Made by a program: the position numbers and the translations under genes. DNA of 64,000 nucleotides, from assembly GCA_019339365.1 (NCBI GenBank), contig CP079860.1:1116001-1180000 (forward strand). Direction: 5' to 3'. The stretch is from Vibrio neptunius (GTDB taxonomy: Bacteria > Pseudomonadota > Gammaproteobacteria > Enterobacterales > Vibrionaceae). Shown one piece after another: positions 36,790 through 45,452 of the stretch. The notes beneath the pieces are model-generated. The model saw only the letters and a list, made by a program, of their open reading frames with translations, was not told where the DNA came from and searched no databases. Position 1 is the first letter of the stretch. Each line of letters opens with the position of its first letter.

Positions 36790-38502
36790 ATGATAAACGG
36801 ATATAAGCTTTCCGCACTTGCTGTCGCTATGATGGCTTCAGCGTCGGTTTCAGTCAGCGTTAGTGCTGAAACAGTTCCAACAAACTCACCTTTCATCAAA
36901 GATGTGAAAGGCAACATTGTTGAAGATTACTCGCCTAAGCCAGTACAACCTTTCGCCTTGTTCTCAATGCGTATGATGAGCAACCCATCAGCCGATCGTG
37001 GAGACTGGTTCAATGCTTCAGCAAATTATTCCAGCCTTCAAGGTGTGGGTGCCGACTATGTTTATGAGTCATTGCTTCCACCATTAAAGCCACAACCTGT
37101 TATTGTTGCGGTTCTTGACTCTGGTGTTGATATTGACCACGAAGATCTTAAAAACAAACTTTGGACCAATGAAGACGAAATTCCAGGTAATGGTATCGAT
37201 GATGATGGTAACGGCTACATCGATGACGTTCACGGTTGGAACTTCCTTGGTAACTCTTTAGGTGTCAATGTTGATCAAGACACGCTAGAAGTGACTCGTG
37301 AGTACAAAAAATACCTTAAGTTAAAAGAGGGTAATCACTGGATTCCGCGCAAAAAACGCGAATACTACAAGGGCGTGGAAGCGGACTATCTTGAATCAGT
37401 TGAGTACAACCAGACTTCTCTTAATCAAGTGACGGCAGCAACTGAGCAAGCGAATCAGTACAAAGATAAGATCACTCAATTAACCGATCACAAAGACTTT
37501 ACGGTAGACGGTCTACAAGTCTTGCTTGACCACTCAAATACCGAAGTCGTTGAAGCCGCTAAAGGGTTACTTGGCGTATTTGAATCTTGGTATTCTTTTG
37601 ATTACCTAGAATCACGCAGAAGTCGTTATCAAGAGTCTCTAGATTATCACTACAACCTAGAGCTTGATACACGTCGTGACATCGTGATGGATAACATCAA
37701 TAACCCTTGGGAGAAAGGGTATGGCAACAATGATGTGAAAGGCCCTGTTGGCGCTCACGGTACTCACGTAGCTGGTATTATTGCTGCTGAACGTCGCAAT
37801 GGCATTGGTATCGATGGCCTTGCTGATCATGCGCAAATCATGGCGGTACGTATGGTACCAAACGGTGACGAAAGGGATAAAGATATCGCTAACGCGGTTC
37901 GCTACGCTGTTGATAACGGTGCGAAGATCATCAACATGAGTTTTGGTAAGAGCTACTCGCCACGTAAGTACATCGTAGACCACGCATTCCGTTACGCAGC
38001 GCGTAAAGGCGTACTGATTGTACACTCTGCAGGTAACAGTCGTAACGACAACGATATTAAACCTAGTTTCCCGAACCGTTTTGCTAAGCACTCTTGGTCT
38101 AAGCCAATCTCAACATGGATGGACATCGGTGCATCAGCGAAATATGCGGATGATTCATTGGTTGCGAGCTTCAGTAACTTTGGTCAAGAGACGGTTGATG
38201 TCTTTGCCCCAGGTTACCGTGTTCTGTCTTCAACTCCAGACAACAACTACGCTGCATACAGCGGTACAAGTATGGCAGCGCCAGTCGTTTCTGGTGTCGC
38301 TGCTATGGTATGGTCACACTATCCAGACCTGTCTGCCGTTGAGCTTAAAGAGCTGCTGAAGAGCAAGGCGCGCACTTACCCAGAACTATTGGTTAAGAAG
38401 CCTTCTACTCCTGAAGAACTTGTACCGTTCAGCACACTGTCAATCTCTGGTGGTGTTGTTGATGCGGAAGCGATTTTTGAAGAGTTAGAAAGTCGCAAAT
38501 AA
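36790..38502 (+). CDS. Secreted S8 subtilisin-type protease with large insert
   Basis: 570 residues with signal peptide (to about residue 27). The catalytic triad is D110 (AVLDSGVD), H323 (HGTHVAG) and S494 (SGTSMAAP). The 213 residues between Asp and His far exceed the roughly 30 of classical subtilisins. The insert includes a Ca-binding-like DDDGNGYIDD loop and a charged helical, coiled-coil-like stretch (about 170-310). No C-terminal PPC or PKD is seen. Likely exported and active on protein outside the cell. The insert may be an intramolecular inhibitor or a specificity element (inference). Own terminator, monocistronic. Confidence 0.88.
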   Translation: MINGYKLSALAVAMMASASVSVSVSAETVPTNSPFIKDVKGNIVEDYSPKPVQPFALFSMRMMSNPSADRGDWFNASANYSSLQGVGADYVYESLLPPLKPQPVIVAVLDSGVDIDHEDLKNKLWTNEDEIPGNGIDDDGNGYIDDVHGWNFLGNSLGVNVDQDTLEVTREYKKYLKLKEGNHWIPRKKREYYKGVEADYLESVEYNQTSLNQVTAATEQANQYKDKITQLTDHKDFTVDGLQVLLDHSNTEVVEAAKGLLGVFESWYSFDYLESRRSRYQESLDYHYNLELDTRRDIVMDNINNPWEKGYGNNDVKGPVGAHGTHVAGIIAAERRNGIGIDGLADHAQIMAVRMVPNGDERDKDIANAVRYAVDNGAKIINMSFGKSYSPRKYIVDHAFRYAARKGVLIVHSAGNSRNDNDIKPSFPNRFAKHSWSKPISTWMDIGASAKYADDSLVASFSNFGQETVDVFAPGYRVLSSTPDNNYAAYSGTSMAAPVVSGVAAMVWSHYPDLSAVELKELLKSKARTYPELLVKKPSTPEELVPFSTLSISGGVVDAEAIFEELESRK

Positions 38503-38519
38503 CTTAATGTGAAAATGCT

Positions 38520-38545
38520 AAGGGCTACAGTGGTAGCCCTTTTTT
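38520..38545. terminator. Terminator between S8 protease and SDR gene
   Basis: AAGGGCTAC (38520-38528) and GTAGCCCTT (38533-38541) pair around AGTG and are followed by T. It lies between convergent genes. Confidence 0.88.
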
Positions 38546-38561
38546 ATTGCTTCATTACGGA

Positions 38562-39275
38562 TCAACTATTTTCCAAGTCGATGACTTTACAGCGAATAGG
38601 TAAAACAGACATTGCTGCTCCTGTGGACAGGCTACGGGCAAAATCTATTGCTTTTGATAAGTCTTGAGGTTGTATTTTTAGTTCGTTTTTGATTCGCCCA
38701 TCATTGGTCATATCGGTATCGACAACGCTTGGACATAAGCAACACACTTGAACATTGTGCGGTAGTAGTTCCTGATAGAGGGACTGGCTATAGCTTACCA
38801 ATGCTGACTTAGTGGCTGAGTAAGCCGCAATTTTTGGTACCGGAGATAGCCCAGCAGTCGACCCTAGATTGTAAATTGCTCCAAACCCCTGATGCTTCAT
38901 TTTTGCTGCCACGGCATTGCACACTGCGATAGTGGAAAGTAAGTTGACGTTGATTAACTCAGATAATTGTTCAAATGTCAGATCTATATGGCCTGCTTTC
39001 AGCACGCCCGCACTGTTTACTAAAACATCAATGGTTTTCAACTGATTGATAATCGCCTCAAAAGATTTCACAGCGATTTCGGGCTGTGCAAAATCTAGAT
39101 GGTGAGTTTTTATGCTGAGATGAGGATACTGGTCCTTCAAATCATCAAACACACGGTTGAGGTTGGCTTCTTGCTTGGCAATCAGCACTAAGTTGTAGCC
39201 TTGGTTAGCAAAGTAGTGAGATAGCGCTTTGCCAATCCCCCGACTGGCACCTGTGATTAAAGCCGTTTTGGTCAT
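38562..39275 (-). CDS. Short-chain dehydrogenase/reductase (SDR)
   Basis: 237 residues. Classical SDR motifs: TGASRGIGKAL cofactor loop at about 8-18, NSAG near 86, catalytic Ser in LGSTAG and YSATKSA (Tyr-x3-Lys), and a variable substrate loop near 185-195. NADP(H)-dependent oxidoreductase with unknown substrate. Monocistronic. Confidence 0.87.
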   Translation of the reverse strand: MTKTALITGASRGIGKALSHYFANQGYNLVLIAKQEANLNRVFDDLKDQYPHLSIKTHHLDFAQPEIAVKSFEAIINQLKTIDVLVNSAGVLKAGHIDLTFEQLSELINVNLLSTIAVCNAVAAKMKHQGFGAIYNLGSTAGLSPVPKIAAYSATKSALVSYSQSLYQELLPHNVQVCCLCPSVVDTDMTNDGRIKNELKIQPQDLSKAIDFARSLSTGAAMSVLPIRCKVIDLENS

Positions 39276-39544
39276 TGAATGTTGTCCTTTTGAGTTTATG
39301 CATACTCTACAGCGATTCTCATTGTGGCGTAAGCGATGTATAAGAGGTCGTAGCAGATGTTTACAGCATTCAAGGTTGTGAGGTAATTTTTTTCGTTTGT
39401 TAATTACTTGTAAAATGGTGATGGCCTTCTCTGAATGACATTTCTATGTGACACTTTTTATGCAGCTCATTGTCTATTCATGCAACATCTAAAGACAACT
39501 AGGTGTATTTGCCAAAACATAACAGGATGTGTGAGGAGGACAAT

Positions 39545-40138
39545 TTGCGACACTCTGCGATAACTCAAGAGCAAGCACCAGCACTATCGGCATTACTTGA
39601 TAGTGACTATCGACTTAATTTTCAGGGGTTTATAGAGCAAATTAAGTTGTCCAATAAACCATTGTCGCTTGCAACGATCAGATTCATACTTGAAAACGTG
39701 GCATTGGATGACACTGAGATAAAGGCGTTATCCAGTTTTGATCAAGACAACTATTGTCGCAGGAGACTGTTCAAAAACGACCACTGTGAAGTGCTTATAT
39801 TGAGTTGGCTAAATGGCCAGAGAAGCAAAATTCATGATCATTTAAATACCGCCTGTGGCGTACGTGTGCTGCATGGTGAAGCGACAGAGACCTTATTTGA
39901 AACGGCAGCGAACGGTCATATTTACGCGTCTCAATCCTCCCATTACCAGCAAGGTAGCGTGACTGTCAGCAAAGACAACGATATTCACCAGATATCCAAT
40001 TTGCAGGCTGATGATGAGCCTCTGGTTACGCTGCATGTCTACTCTCCGCCGTTACAACAGTTCCATTTGTATCAGCTTGAGGGTGGCGAGCCAGAACTCC
40101 TAGATTTGCAGCAAGATTCTTGGTTCTATGAAATTTGA
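39545..40138 (+). CDS. Cysteine-dioxygenase-type cupin protein
   Basis: About 197 residues if the TTG at 39545 is used, which has AGGAGGA (39534-39540) at ideal distance; ATG 39527 and GTG 39503 are in-frame alternatives with poorer sites. The cupin carries the iron-binding H-x-H of cysteine dioxygenase (SKIHDHLNTACGV), the conserved G...GEATE strand, a later DIHQI His, and the LVTLHVYSPPL ending block. These thiol dioxygenases oxidise cysteine or 3-mercaptopropionate to sulfinates. The partner Tyr/Cys crosslink was not confirmed. Confidence 0.78.
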   Translation: MRHSAITQEQAPALSALLDSDYRLNFQGFIEQIKLSNKPLSLATIRFILENVALDDTEIKALSSFDQDNYCRRRLFKNDHCEVLILSWLNGQRSKIHDHLNTACGVRVLHGEATETLFETAANGHIYASQSSHYQQGSVTVSKDNDIHQISNLQADDEPLVTLHVYSPPLQQFHLYQLEGGEPELLDLQQDSWFYEI

Positions 40139-40160
40139 TATCGAACTGATGGCTAATGCG

Positions 40161-40186
40161 AAAGGCGAGCAATGTTGCTCGCCTTT
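40161..40186. terminator. Bidirectional terminator
   Basis: AAAGGCGAGC and GCTCGCCTTT form a ten-pair stem around AATGTT, followed by T on plus and preceded by A-rich sequence for the minus-strand gene that ends at 40193. Confidence 0.85.
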
Positions 40187-40192
40187 TCATTT

Positions 40193-40783
40193 CTACCGAT
40201 ATTCTGAAATCAACATTGCCCGTGTATCTTCTTCCAGCGCTTCAAACATATGCGGTAAGTCTCCAGGGTACGAAATGTAGTCCCCTTCCTCTAGTTCATG
40301 AGGATCCGATTGCAACCCGAGTTTCGCTCGGCCTTTGACAATAACCACGTGCTCTACCACACCCGGATGATGAGGTTCCGAGATAAATGGCTGACCGGGT
40401 TTAACTTCAATCCAGTAGATGTCTCGACAAACATTTGCTGGACTGGCAGCCAGTAAAATGGCTTGGTAATCCTTTTGCTCTGAAAATACGCTCACTCCTT
40501 TACCATAGCGAATAACTTTGGTCGTTGGTGTTGGTGTTTCAATTAGACGAGAAAAAGGAATATCAAGGACAACGCAGATGGACCAGAGCGTCTCAATACT
40601 CGGATTTCCAACGCCATTTTCGAGTTGCGAGAGCGTCGATTTTGCGATGTTAGCGCGTCTTGCGACCTCGGCGATACTTAAGCCAGCATTCAACCTTTCA
40701 GCATTCAGAGTGGCAGCGATTTGTTCGATTGGCGGTTTACTTTGATCCACAATGCTCTCTCTAGTCAGTGTGTTTCCGTTCAT
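40193..40783 (-). CDS. XRE-family regulator with cupin domain
   Basis: About 196 residues from ATG 40783; an in-frame ATG at 40801 adds six residues and neither has a clear ribosome site. An N-terminal HTH (NAGLSIAEVARRANIAKSTLSQLENG) is fused to a C-terminal cupin (about 110-190, with EPHHPGVVEHVVIVKG). Such HTH-cupin proteins are repressors sensing small ligands, often amino-acid or amine metabolites. It is divergent from a LysE exporter, and its start overlaps one of three repeated sites, so autoregulation and control of the exporter are likely. Confidence 0.85.
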   Translation of the reverse strand: MNGNTLTRESIVDQSKPPIEQIAATLNAERLNAGLSIAEVARRANIAKSTLSQLENGVGNPSIETLWSICVVLDIPFSRLIETPTPTTKVIRYGKGVSVFSEQKDYQAILLAASPANVCRDIYWIEVKPGQPFISEPHHPGVVEHVVIVKGRAKLGLQSDPHELEEGDYISYPGDLPHMFEALEEDTRAMLISEYR

Positions 40784-40855
40784 TATAAAAAACGATGACA
40801 TGATTTGACAAACGTTTTTCTGGTGTTCATTATAAAATTCTATCGTTCATTATAA
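40778..40855. promoter_or_regulatory. Three direct GTTCATTATAA repeats in the XRE/LysE divergent promoter
   Basis: Identical 11-base copies at 40778-40788, 40825-40835 and 40845-40855. Copies two and three are exactly 20 bases apart. Copy three runs into TATAAT on the plus strand and copy two reads TATAAT on the minus strand, so both would cover -10 elements of the divergent genes. This is the expected placement of repressor sites; the neighbouring XRE-cupin protein is the obvious candidate. Confidence 0.65.
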
Positions 40856-40911
40856 TGTTTAACTTCGGTTGCAATCGGTGACAGTCACCACTAAACGTCG
40901 AGGCTTTTATT

Positions 40912-41520
40912 ATGGAATACCTACTCTCCGTCGCTTTGTTTGCCGTTTCATCTTCGGTGACACCGGGGCCAAACAACATCATGGTGATGACATCTGGACT
41001 GAATTTTGGAGTCAAACGCAGCCTGCCGCTGTTAACCGGTATTTGTGTTGGATTTACTTTGATGTTGCTATTGGTAGGGTTGGGCTTTGGTGAGCTTTTT
41101 TCTTTGTTCCCGCAGCTCTCTTTGGCGGTCAAAGTTATGGGAACACTTTACCTCTTGTATCTTGCATTGCAGATCGCCATAGCTGACAGTGTGAGTGCTG
41201 AGAAAGGCCGAAATCGACCGCTTGGTTTTCTAAATGGAGCTCTGTTTCAGTGGGTCAATGCCAAAGCTTGGGTTGTGGCAATTGGTGCGATATCCGCATT
41301 TACGACAATAGGCGAAGGGTATATGACTCAAAACCTCACCATCGCTTCAATGTTTTTTATTGCCTCGTTTCCTTGTGTTGGCGTGTGGTTGGTGTTTGGT
41401 TCTTCGTTACGCCGATACATAGACAAACCAGCCTATTTGAAAGCCTTCAATAGGCTGATGGCGTTGCTGCTCGTCGTCTCTGTCTTACCTGTTGTTGGAG
41501 AGATCGTTAGGCAATTATGA
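40912..41520 (+). CDS. LysE-family amino-acid exporter
   Basis: 202 residues with about six membrane helices. The N-terminal VTPGPNNIMVMTSGLNFG is the LysE/RhtB signature, and the family length fits. It would export an amino acid or derivative, with the XRE-cupin regulator likely sensing the same compound. A convergent Gfo/Idh/MocA gene follows. Confidence 0.88.
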   Translation: MEYLLSVALFAVSSSVTPGPNNIMVMTSGLNFGVKRSLPLLTGICVGFTLMLLLVGLGFGELFSLFPQLSLAVKVMGTLYLLYLALQIAIADSVSAEKGRNRPLGFLNGALFQWVNAKAWVVAIGAISAFTTIGEGYMTQNLTIASMFFIASFPCVGVWLVFGSSLRRYIDKPAYLKAFNRLMALLLVVSVLPVVGEIVRQL

Positions 41521-41523
41521 ATG

Positions 41524-41551
41524 AAAAGCGCCAAGCGAAAAGTTCGGCGCT
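41524..41551 (-). terminator. Terminator of the Gfo/Idh/MocA gene
   Basis: AGCGCC (41527-41532) and GGCGCT (41546-41551) pair around 13 bases. Read on the minus strand the stem is followed by TTTCATT, so it serves the minus-strand oxidoreductase. Confidence 0.55.
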
Positions 41552-41561
41552 ATGATTAGTG

Positions 41562-42569
41562 TTATTGATGAGAGGCGTGAAGCAAGTGCGAGAACCCATT
41601 GTCTTTCAGGCTTCGCTCCATGAGAGCAATCACCTGGCGACTGGTTTGATGAGGAACGAAGTCCGAGCTCGATTTACCATCAATGATAAGCTGGGATAAG
41701 TGAGCAGCTTCAAACTCAAATCCACCGCCTGCAGGTATGTGTGAGATCTGGGTATGTTCATCTTTGTATGTGATATCAATGACGGTTGGATTCCACCACT
41801 TATCTTGGATAACAATTTCAACTTCGGGACCACGTATTGTCGCAACACGTTTTAGGTCTTGGCTGATTGAAGCGCCAATCTTGCCCTTGATACCGTGATT
41901 AAACGTAAACTCCACGGTTTCATCGACCTTGGATTCAGTATTGTGTTTTTGATAGGTCACTGATGGCGGTTGGATCTCACTCTGTTTGAGCTGACAAAGA
42001 TCAGCGTATAGCCAGAGCGCATAAACACCGACATCTAAAGTCGCACCGCCGCATAAATTAGGTTTGAAAATCTGCTGTTGAACATCAAATTCATGCCAGT
42101 TGCCGAACGCCGCTTCGATTGATTCTATCTCAATACTGTTTTTTTGAATGAAATCCCGTAGCGCTCGGTAAGCTGGGAAAGTCACTGACTTCATTGCTTC
42201 CATGAGCACTAGGCCTTGTTTATCTGCCAGTGCCTTCATGTCGTCCCAGTCTTGGGTGTTAGTGAACGCTGGCTTTTCAACCAGAACATGCTTGCCGTGT
42301 TTCAAGAACAGCTCAACCATGCTTTTGTGAAATGGATGGATAGTCGCAATGTAGACGACATCAACATTTGGGTCTTCCGCCATGGCTTGGTAAGAAGAGT
42401 AAGCGTGCGCAGCCTGATAGTGCTGCGCAAAAGCATCAGCGCGTTGTTCATCTCTGGCTGAGACGGCATATAGACAAGCGTTGTCGACATGCTGAGTGAG
42501 ATCGGCGGTAAATCGATGTGCAATTTTACCCAGCCCGGCAATGCCCCAACGTACTTTTTGTTCTGTCAT
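41562..42569 (-). CDS. Gfo/Idh/MocA-family NAD(P)-dependent oxidoreductase
   Basis: About 335 residues from ATG 42569 (MTEQKVRWGIAGLGKIA); upstream in-frame starts to 42620 lack support. N-terminal Rossmann motif GIAGLGKIA and the catalytic EKPAF motif (Lys in VLVEKPA) near residue 95, with the family's C-terminal beta-sheet domain. It acts on a sugar, inositol or dihydrodiol-like substrate, which is not predictable. Monocistronic. Confidence 0.87.
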   Translation of the reverse strand: MTEQKVRWGIAGLGKIAHRFTADLTQHVDNACLYAVSARDEQRADAFAQHYQAAHAYSSYQAMAEDPNVDVVYIATIHPFHKSMVELFLKHGKHVLVEKPAFTNTQDWDDMKALADKQGLVLMEAMKSVTFPAYRALRDFIQKNSIEIESIEAAFGNWHEFDVQQQIFKPNLCGGATLDVGVYALWLYADLCQLKQSEIQPPSVTYQKHNTESKVDETVEFTFNHGIKGKIGASISQDLKRVATIRGPEVEIVIQDKWWNPTVIDITYKDEHTQISHIPAGGGFEFEAAHLSQLIIDGKSSSDFVPHQTSRQVIALMERSLKDNGFSHLLHASHQ

Positions 42570-42657
42570 ATTAATTTTTATCATTCTGGTATTTGTGAGG
42601 CTGATACTAGCGATGAGCACGGGTTTACGTCAAATAGAAGTGGTTGAACTGAATGAG

Positions 42658-42678
42658 AAAGCCGCCGGTGTCGGCGGC
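42658..42678 (-). terminator. Terminator of the ABC-F gene
   Basis: GCCGCCG (42661-42667) and CGGCGGC (42672-42678) form a seven-pair GC-rich stem around GTGT. On the minus strand TTTCTC follows. It lies 34 bases after the ABC-F stop. Confidence 0.75.
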
Positions 42679-42711
42679 CTTGCATTAGGTTGTAATTCAC
42701 CAAACGGTGTA

Positions 42712-44460
42712 TCACTCAATACCGAGTTGTTGATTGATGAGAGCAATCTCATTGCGCCACATAGCCTGAAGCTTTGGCTTTTGGTGCTTGGCTTTTCTCG
42801 ATACATCTTCCTCCAGTTTCGTTTCGAGGTCATAGAGTTTTTCAATTAACTGCTCTTCATCAGCAAGCCCGTCCGTTTGAGATAAAGGAGACGCTACTTG
42901 AGCTTCTTCGATTGCTGTTTCATTTGAGGCAAGAGATGACTCTGAACTCATTGCTTGGTACAGCTGTTGCGGGTCTAACCATTCCTCCAGAGAATTCCCC
43001 TTGATATACCAAAAGCGATTGCAGCTTGCTTCGATTAACTCTCTGTCATGCGTGACGAGTAATAGCCCGCCTACAAAATTAGTTAGCGTTTCTGCCAGTT
43101 CTTCTTTGCCTTTGAGATCCAAATGATTGGTTGGCTCATCGAGCAGGAGAAGGTGGTAGTTTGCTAGAGTTAACCCGATAAGCAGCAAGCGAGATCGTTC
43201 ACCACCACTCAGTTGATGAACTTTCTGATTGTGTCTAAGGTACGGGAATCCGGCGCTGATCAACGCCATCTTACGCTTTTCTTCTGGTGCAGAAGTGAAG
43301 CTCGCCAGAGCGTCCAATAAGGTTTTGTTATCGTCCAGTTGCTTAAGGCTCTGATCGTAAAAGCCAACGTTCGCCCTAGGATGAAACACAATACCTTGTT
43401 TTACCGCGCCTTCCTGATGGTAGCTTTGCCATAGCGTTTTCAACAAGGTTGATTTCCCCCTCCATTTTTGCCAACAATGGCTACCCGATCGCCACTTTTC
43501 AATTGGTTAGCCACGATATTGAATAAGCATGGAGCTTTAGGCGATGGCGAAACATCCAGATCGGATATTTGCAGTAAGCGGTCCGCTTTTAAACGTTCGC
43601 CTTTTAACTCCAACTTCCATGGTGTCCCAGACGTGAGTATCGTCTGGTCGCCTTTTAGCTTCTCAACGCGTTTTTCCATGTTCTTGGCTTTTCGCGATAA
43701 GTCTTCATTGTCGTAAACATGTCCCCAAACAGCGAGGCGTTTCGCACTTTTCTCAATACGGTCGATTTCTTTTTTGCTCCGCTTGATGACGTTGCATGTC
43801 AGCGTCATCACGTGCCTCAAGCATTTCCAAAGCTTGGGAGCAGGGCAGTTGAAAGAAGTGCAGGCTATTGTCACGCAGTATCCAAGTGCAATTGGTGGTG
43901 TTGTCCAGCAACCTTCGGTCGTGTGATACGAGAACGAAACTCCCATTCCAGTTCAGCAAGAACTGCTCCAACCAAAGGAGTGTTGTCAGATCAAGGTGAT
44001 TACTTGGTTCATCCAGTAAGAGTAGGTCGGGTTCCACGATCAATGCTCTGGCTAACAGCAAGCGAGTATGCTGACCGCCACTTAAGCCAGAAGCGGCTAA
44101 TGACCATTGTGATGAATCGAACCCCATTTCTGAAAGAATGAGTTCAGCTCGCCAACGTTGACTGAGTCGTTCACTGTCAGGTAAACGATCAAGTACAGCA
44201 TCCATCATTGACTGGGGCAGCAAAGATTGTGGAAGGTGTTGCTCCACGCATTCTAATTGGCAATGGCTTGCTGTTGTAATGGTTCCGGCATTTGCTTGAA
44301 TTCCACCATGAAGCAGATTCAGAAGGGTACTTTTACCGCAACCGTTGTGACCGACTAAGCCGATTCGGTCGCCTTTTTTTAGGGTGAATGAGATATCTTC
44401 AAGCAAAGGAGCTGAAGTTGTTTGATAAGAAATAGATTGTGCAGATAGTAAAGTGCTCAT
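42712..44460 (-). pseudogene. ABC-F family ATPase, two homopolymer frameshifts
   Basis: Three overlapping frames make one 582-residue twin-ATPase protein. Frame 1 has GHNGCGKST, LSGGQ and LLLDEPSNHLDL. The middle frame holds the helical inter-domain linker (EIDRIEKSAKRLAVWGH onward). Frame 3 holds the second LSGGE and LLLDEPTNHLDL. The first break is one extra base in a six-base run (plus T 43770-43775). The second is one missing base in a five-base run (plus C 43456-43460), exactly inside the second Walker A, where one more G gives GGGKSTLLKT. The net shift is zero. ABC-F proteins act on ribosomes and some give antibiotic resistance. Both breaks may be base-calling errors. A leader ORF precedes the gene. 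Confidence 0.82.
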
Positions 44461-44466
44461 AACTTA

Positions 44467-44611
44467 CTCAAGAATTACAGGCATGAAGATGCCTTTCGTC
44501 AAACATTGCTGACGATAACCCTGTAAGCCAGAGAGAAGAGACTCTAGTCTGTATGTATTAATCTTCGCTCAAGCAAAGGTTATCGCAGCACGATACCAGT
44601 AAAACTTGAGC
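44467..44611 (-). promoter_or_regulatory. Leader region with competing CTTGAG/CTCAAG pairings upstream of ABC-F
   Basis: On the minus strand GCTCAAG inside the leader ORF (plus 44605-44611) can pair either with CTTGAGC just after the leader stop (plus 44567-44573) or with CTTGAG in the ABC-F ribosome-binding region (plus 44467-44472, CTTGAGTAAGTT-ATG). AGGCAT/ATGCCT at 44479-44494 forms a further small hairpin. This could allow ribosome-controlled access to the ABC-F start. Pairings were found by eye, without energies. Confidence 0.4.
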
Positions 44612-44660
44612 TTGCACGCTCGGTGAAGAAGCGTGCGAAATGCAATTCACACTTAGTCAT
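44580..44660 (-). CDS. 26-residue leader peptide upstream of ABC-F gene
   Basis: ATG at 44658-44660 (minus strand) follows a near-perfect Shine-Dalgarno, AAGGAGG, at six-base spacing, the best ribosome site in the neighbourhood. The 26-codon ORF (MTKCELHFARFF...) ends with TAA at 44580-44582, 119 bases before the ABC-F ATG. Within it, GCACGCT and AGCGTGC can pair (plus 44614-44636 region). Leader ORFs of this size control several ribosome-protective ABC-F genes by attenuation. No amino-acid run explains a specific signal. Confidence 0.6.
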   Translation of the reverse strand: MTKCELHFARFFTERASSSFTGIVLR

Positions 44661-44790
44661 GGGGTTCCTCCTTATTTTCATTGATGGGCCCAGTGACGAG
44701 AGTGTAAGGGAATGCACTGCTGTTGGTCTAGGTTCAGTATTTGGAAACGTTGCACAGTTGGCAATATTTGTGGCCCATCTTGAAGTCGTG

Positions 44791-45381
44791 TTATGTGCTC
44801 AACACTTTGAAGTATTGCTTAGCGGTGATACCGTAATACACTTTGTCGTCGAATCCTGACTCAACTTTGTAGTAGTCAACTTGGCGACCTTCAAATGTAA
44901 AACCGCATTTCTCCATCGTTTTGTATGAACCTATGTTAGCGCCATAGCAGTCTGCACTGACTTTGTGGCAACCTAACTCGGTGAATGCAATGTCGGTGAG
45001 CAAGCGACAGGCGCGAGTAGCGATCCCTTTGCCCCATGCGTGGACGGGAAGTTGATACCCAACTTCGTAGTTACCTTCGAGAAACATGACTTTAGACAAT
45101 CCGCACATGCCCATGTAGTGGCCTTGTTGGTCTCGAATGACAAATGTTGGGCTGTCTGGCCAACTTCCTTTTTCAACCGCTTGCTTCGTGTTTTCAATAA
45201 TGGGCTCAAAAAACGCCTGATACATGCTGTCCGCAGCAGGTGCGAAGAACAAATAGGCATTCACCTTATGATCGTTGAGCATAGCGATTATATCGTTGAG
45301 GTCTTCGCGTTGAATCAGTTTGATGTTCAGTGAGTCGCCAAAAGAGATTGAGTCACCACGTTTTAGTTTTTTGTATGTCAT
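44791..45381 (-). CDS. GNAT N-acetyltransferase (RimJ/RimL-like)
   Basis: 196 residues from ATG 45381 (GGAGAGG upstream). RimJ/RimL-type GNAT layout: VIRDQQGHYMGMCGL strand, then the acetyl-CoA-binding stretch GYQLPVHAWGKGIATRAC and CGFTFEGRQVDY near the end. Substrate unknown; relatives acetylate protein N-termini or small amines. Confidence 0.83.
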   Translation of the reverse strand: MTYKKLKRGDSISFGDSLNIKLIQREDLNDIIAMLNDHKVNAYLFFAPAADSMYQAFFEPIIENTKQAVEKGSWPDSPTFVIRDQQGHYMGMCGLSKVMFLEGNYEVGYQLPVHAWGKGIATRACRLLTDIAFTELGCHKVSADCYGANIGSYKTMEKCGFTFEGRQVDYYKVESGFDDKVYYGITAKQYFKVLST

Positions 45382-45452
45382 TGTGTACCTCTCCATTTGC
45401 TCAGCATGGTAGATCAGGATCTGTACCGAAAATTGGATATTTGCGACAAGTG

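Noticed and set aside
44623..44859. 78-residue plus-strand ORF between ABC-F leader and GNAT gene
   Set aside because: It lies opposite the leader ORF and the GNAT 3' end and has no family resemblance or good ribosome site.
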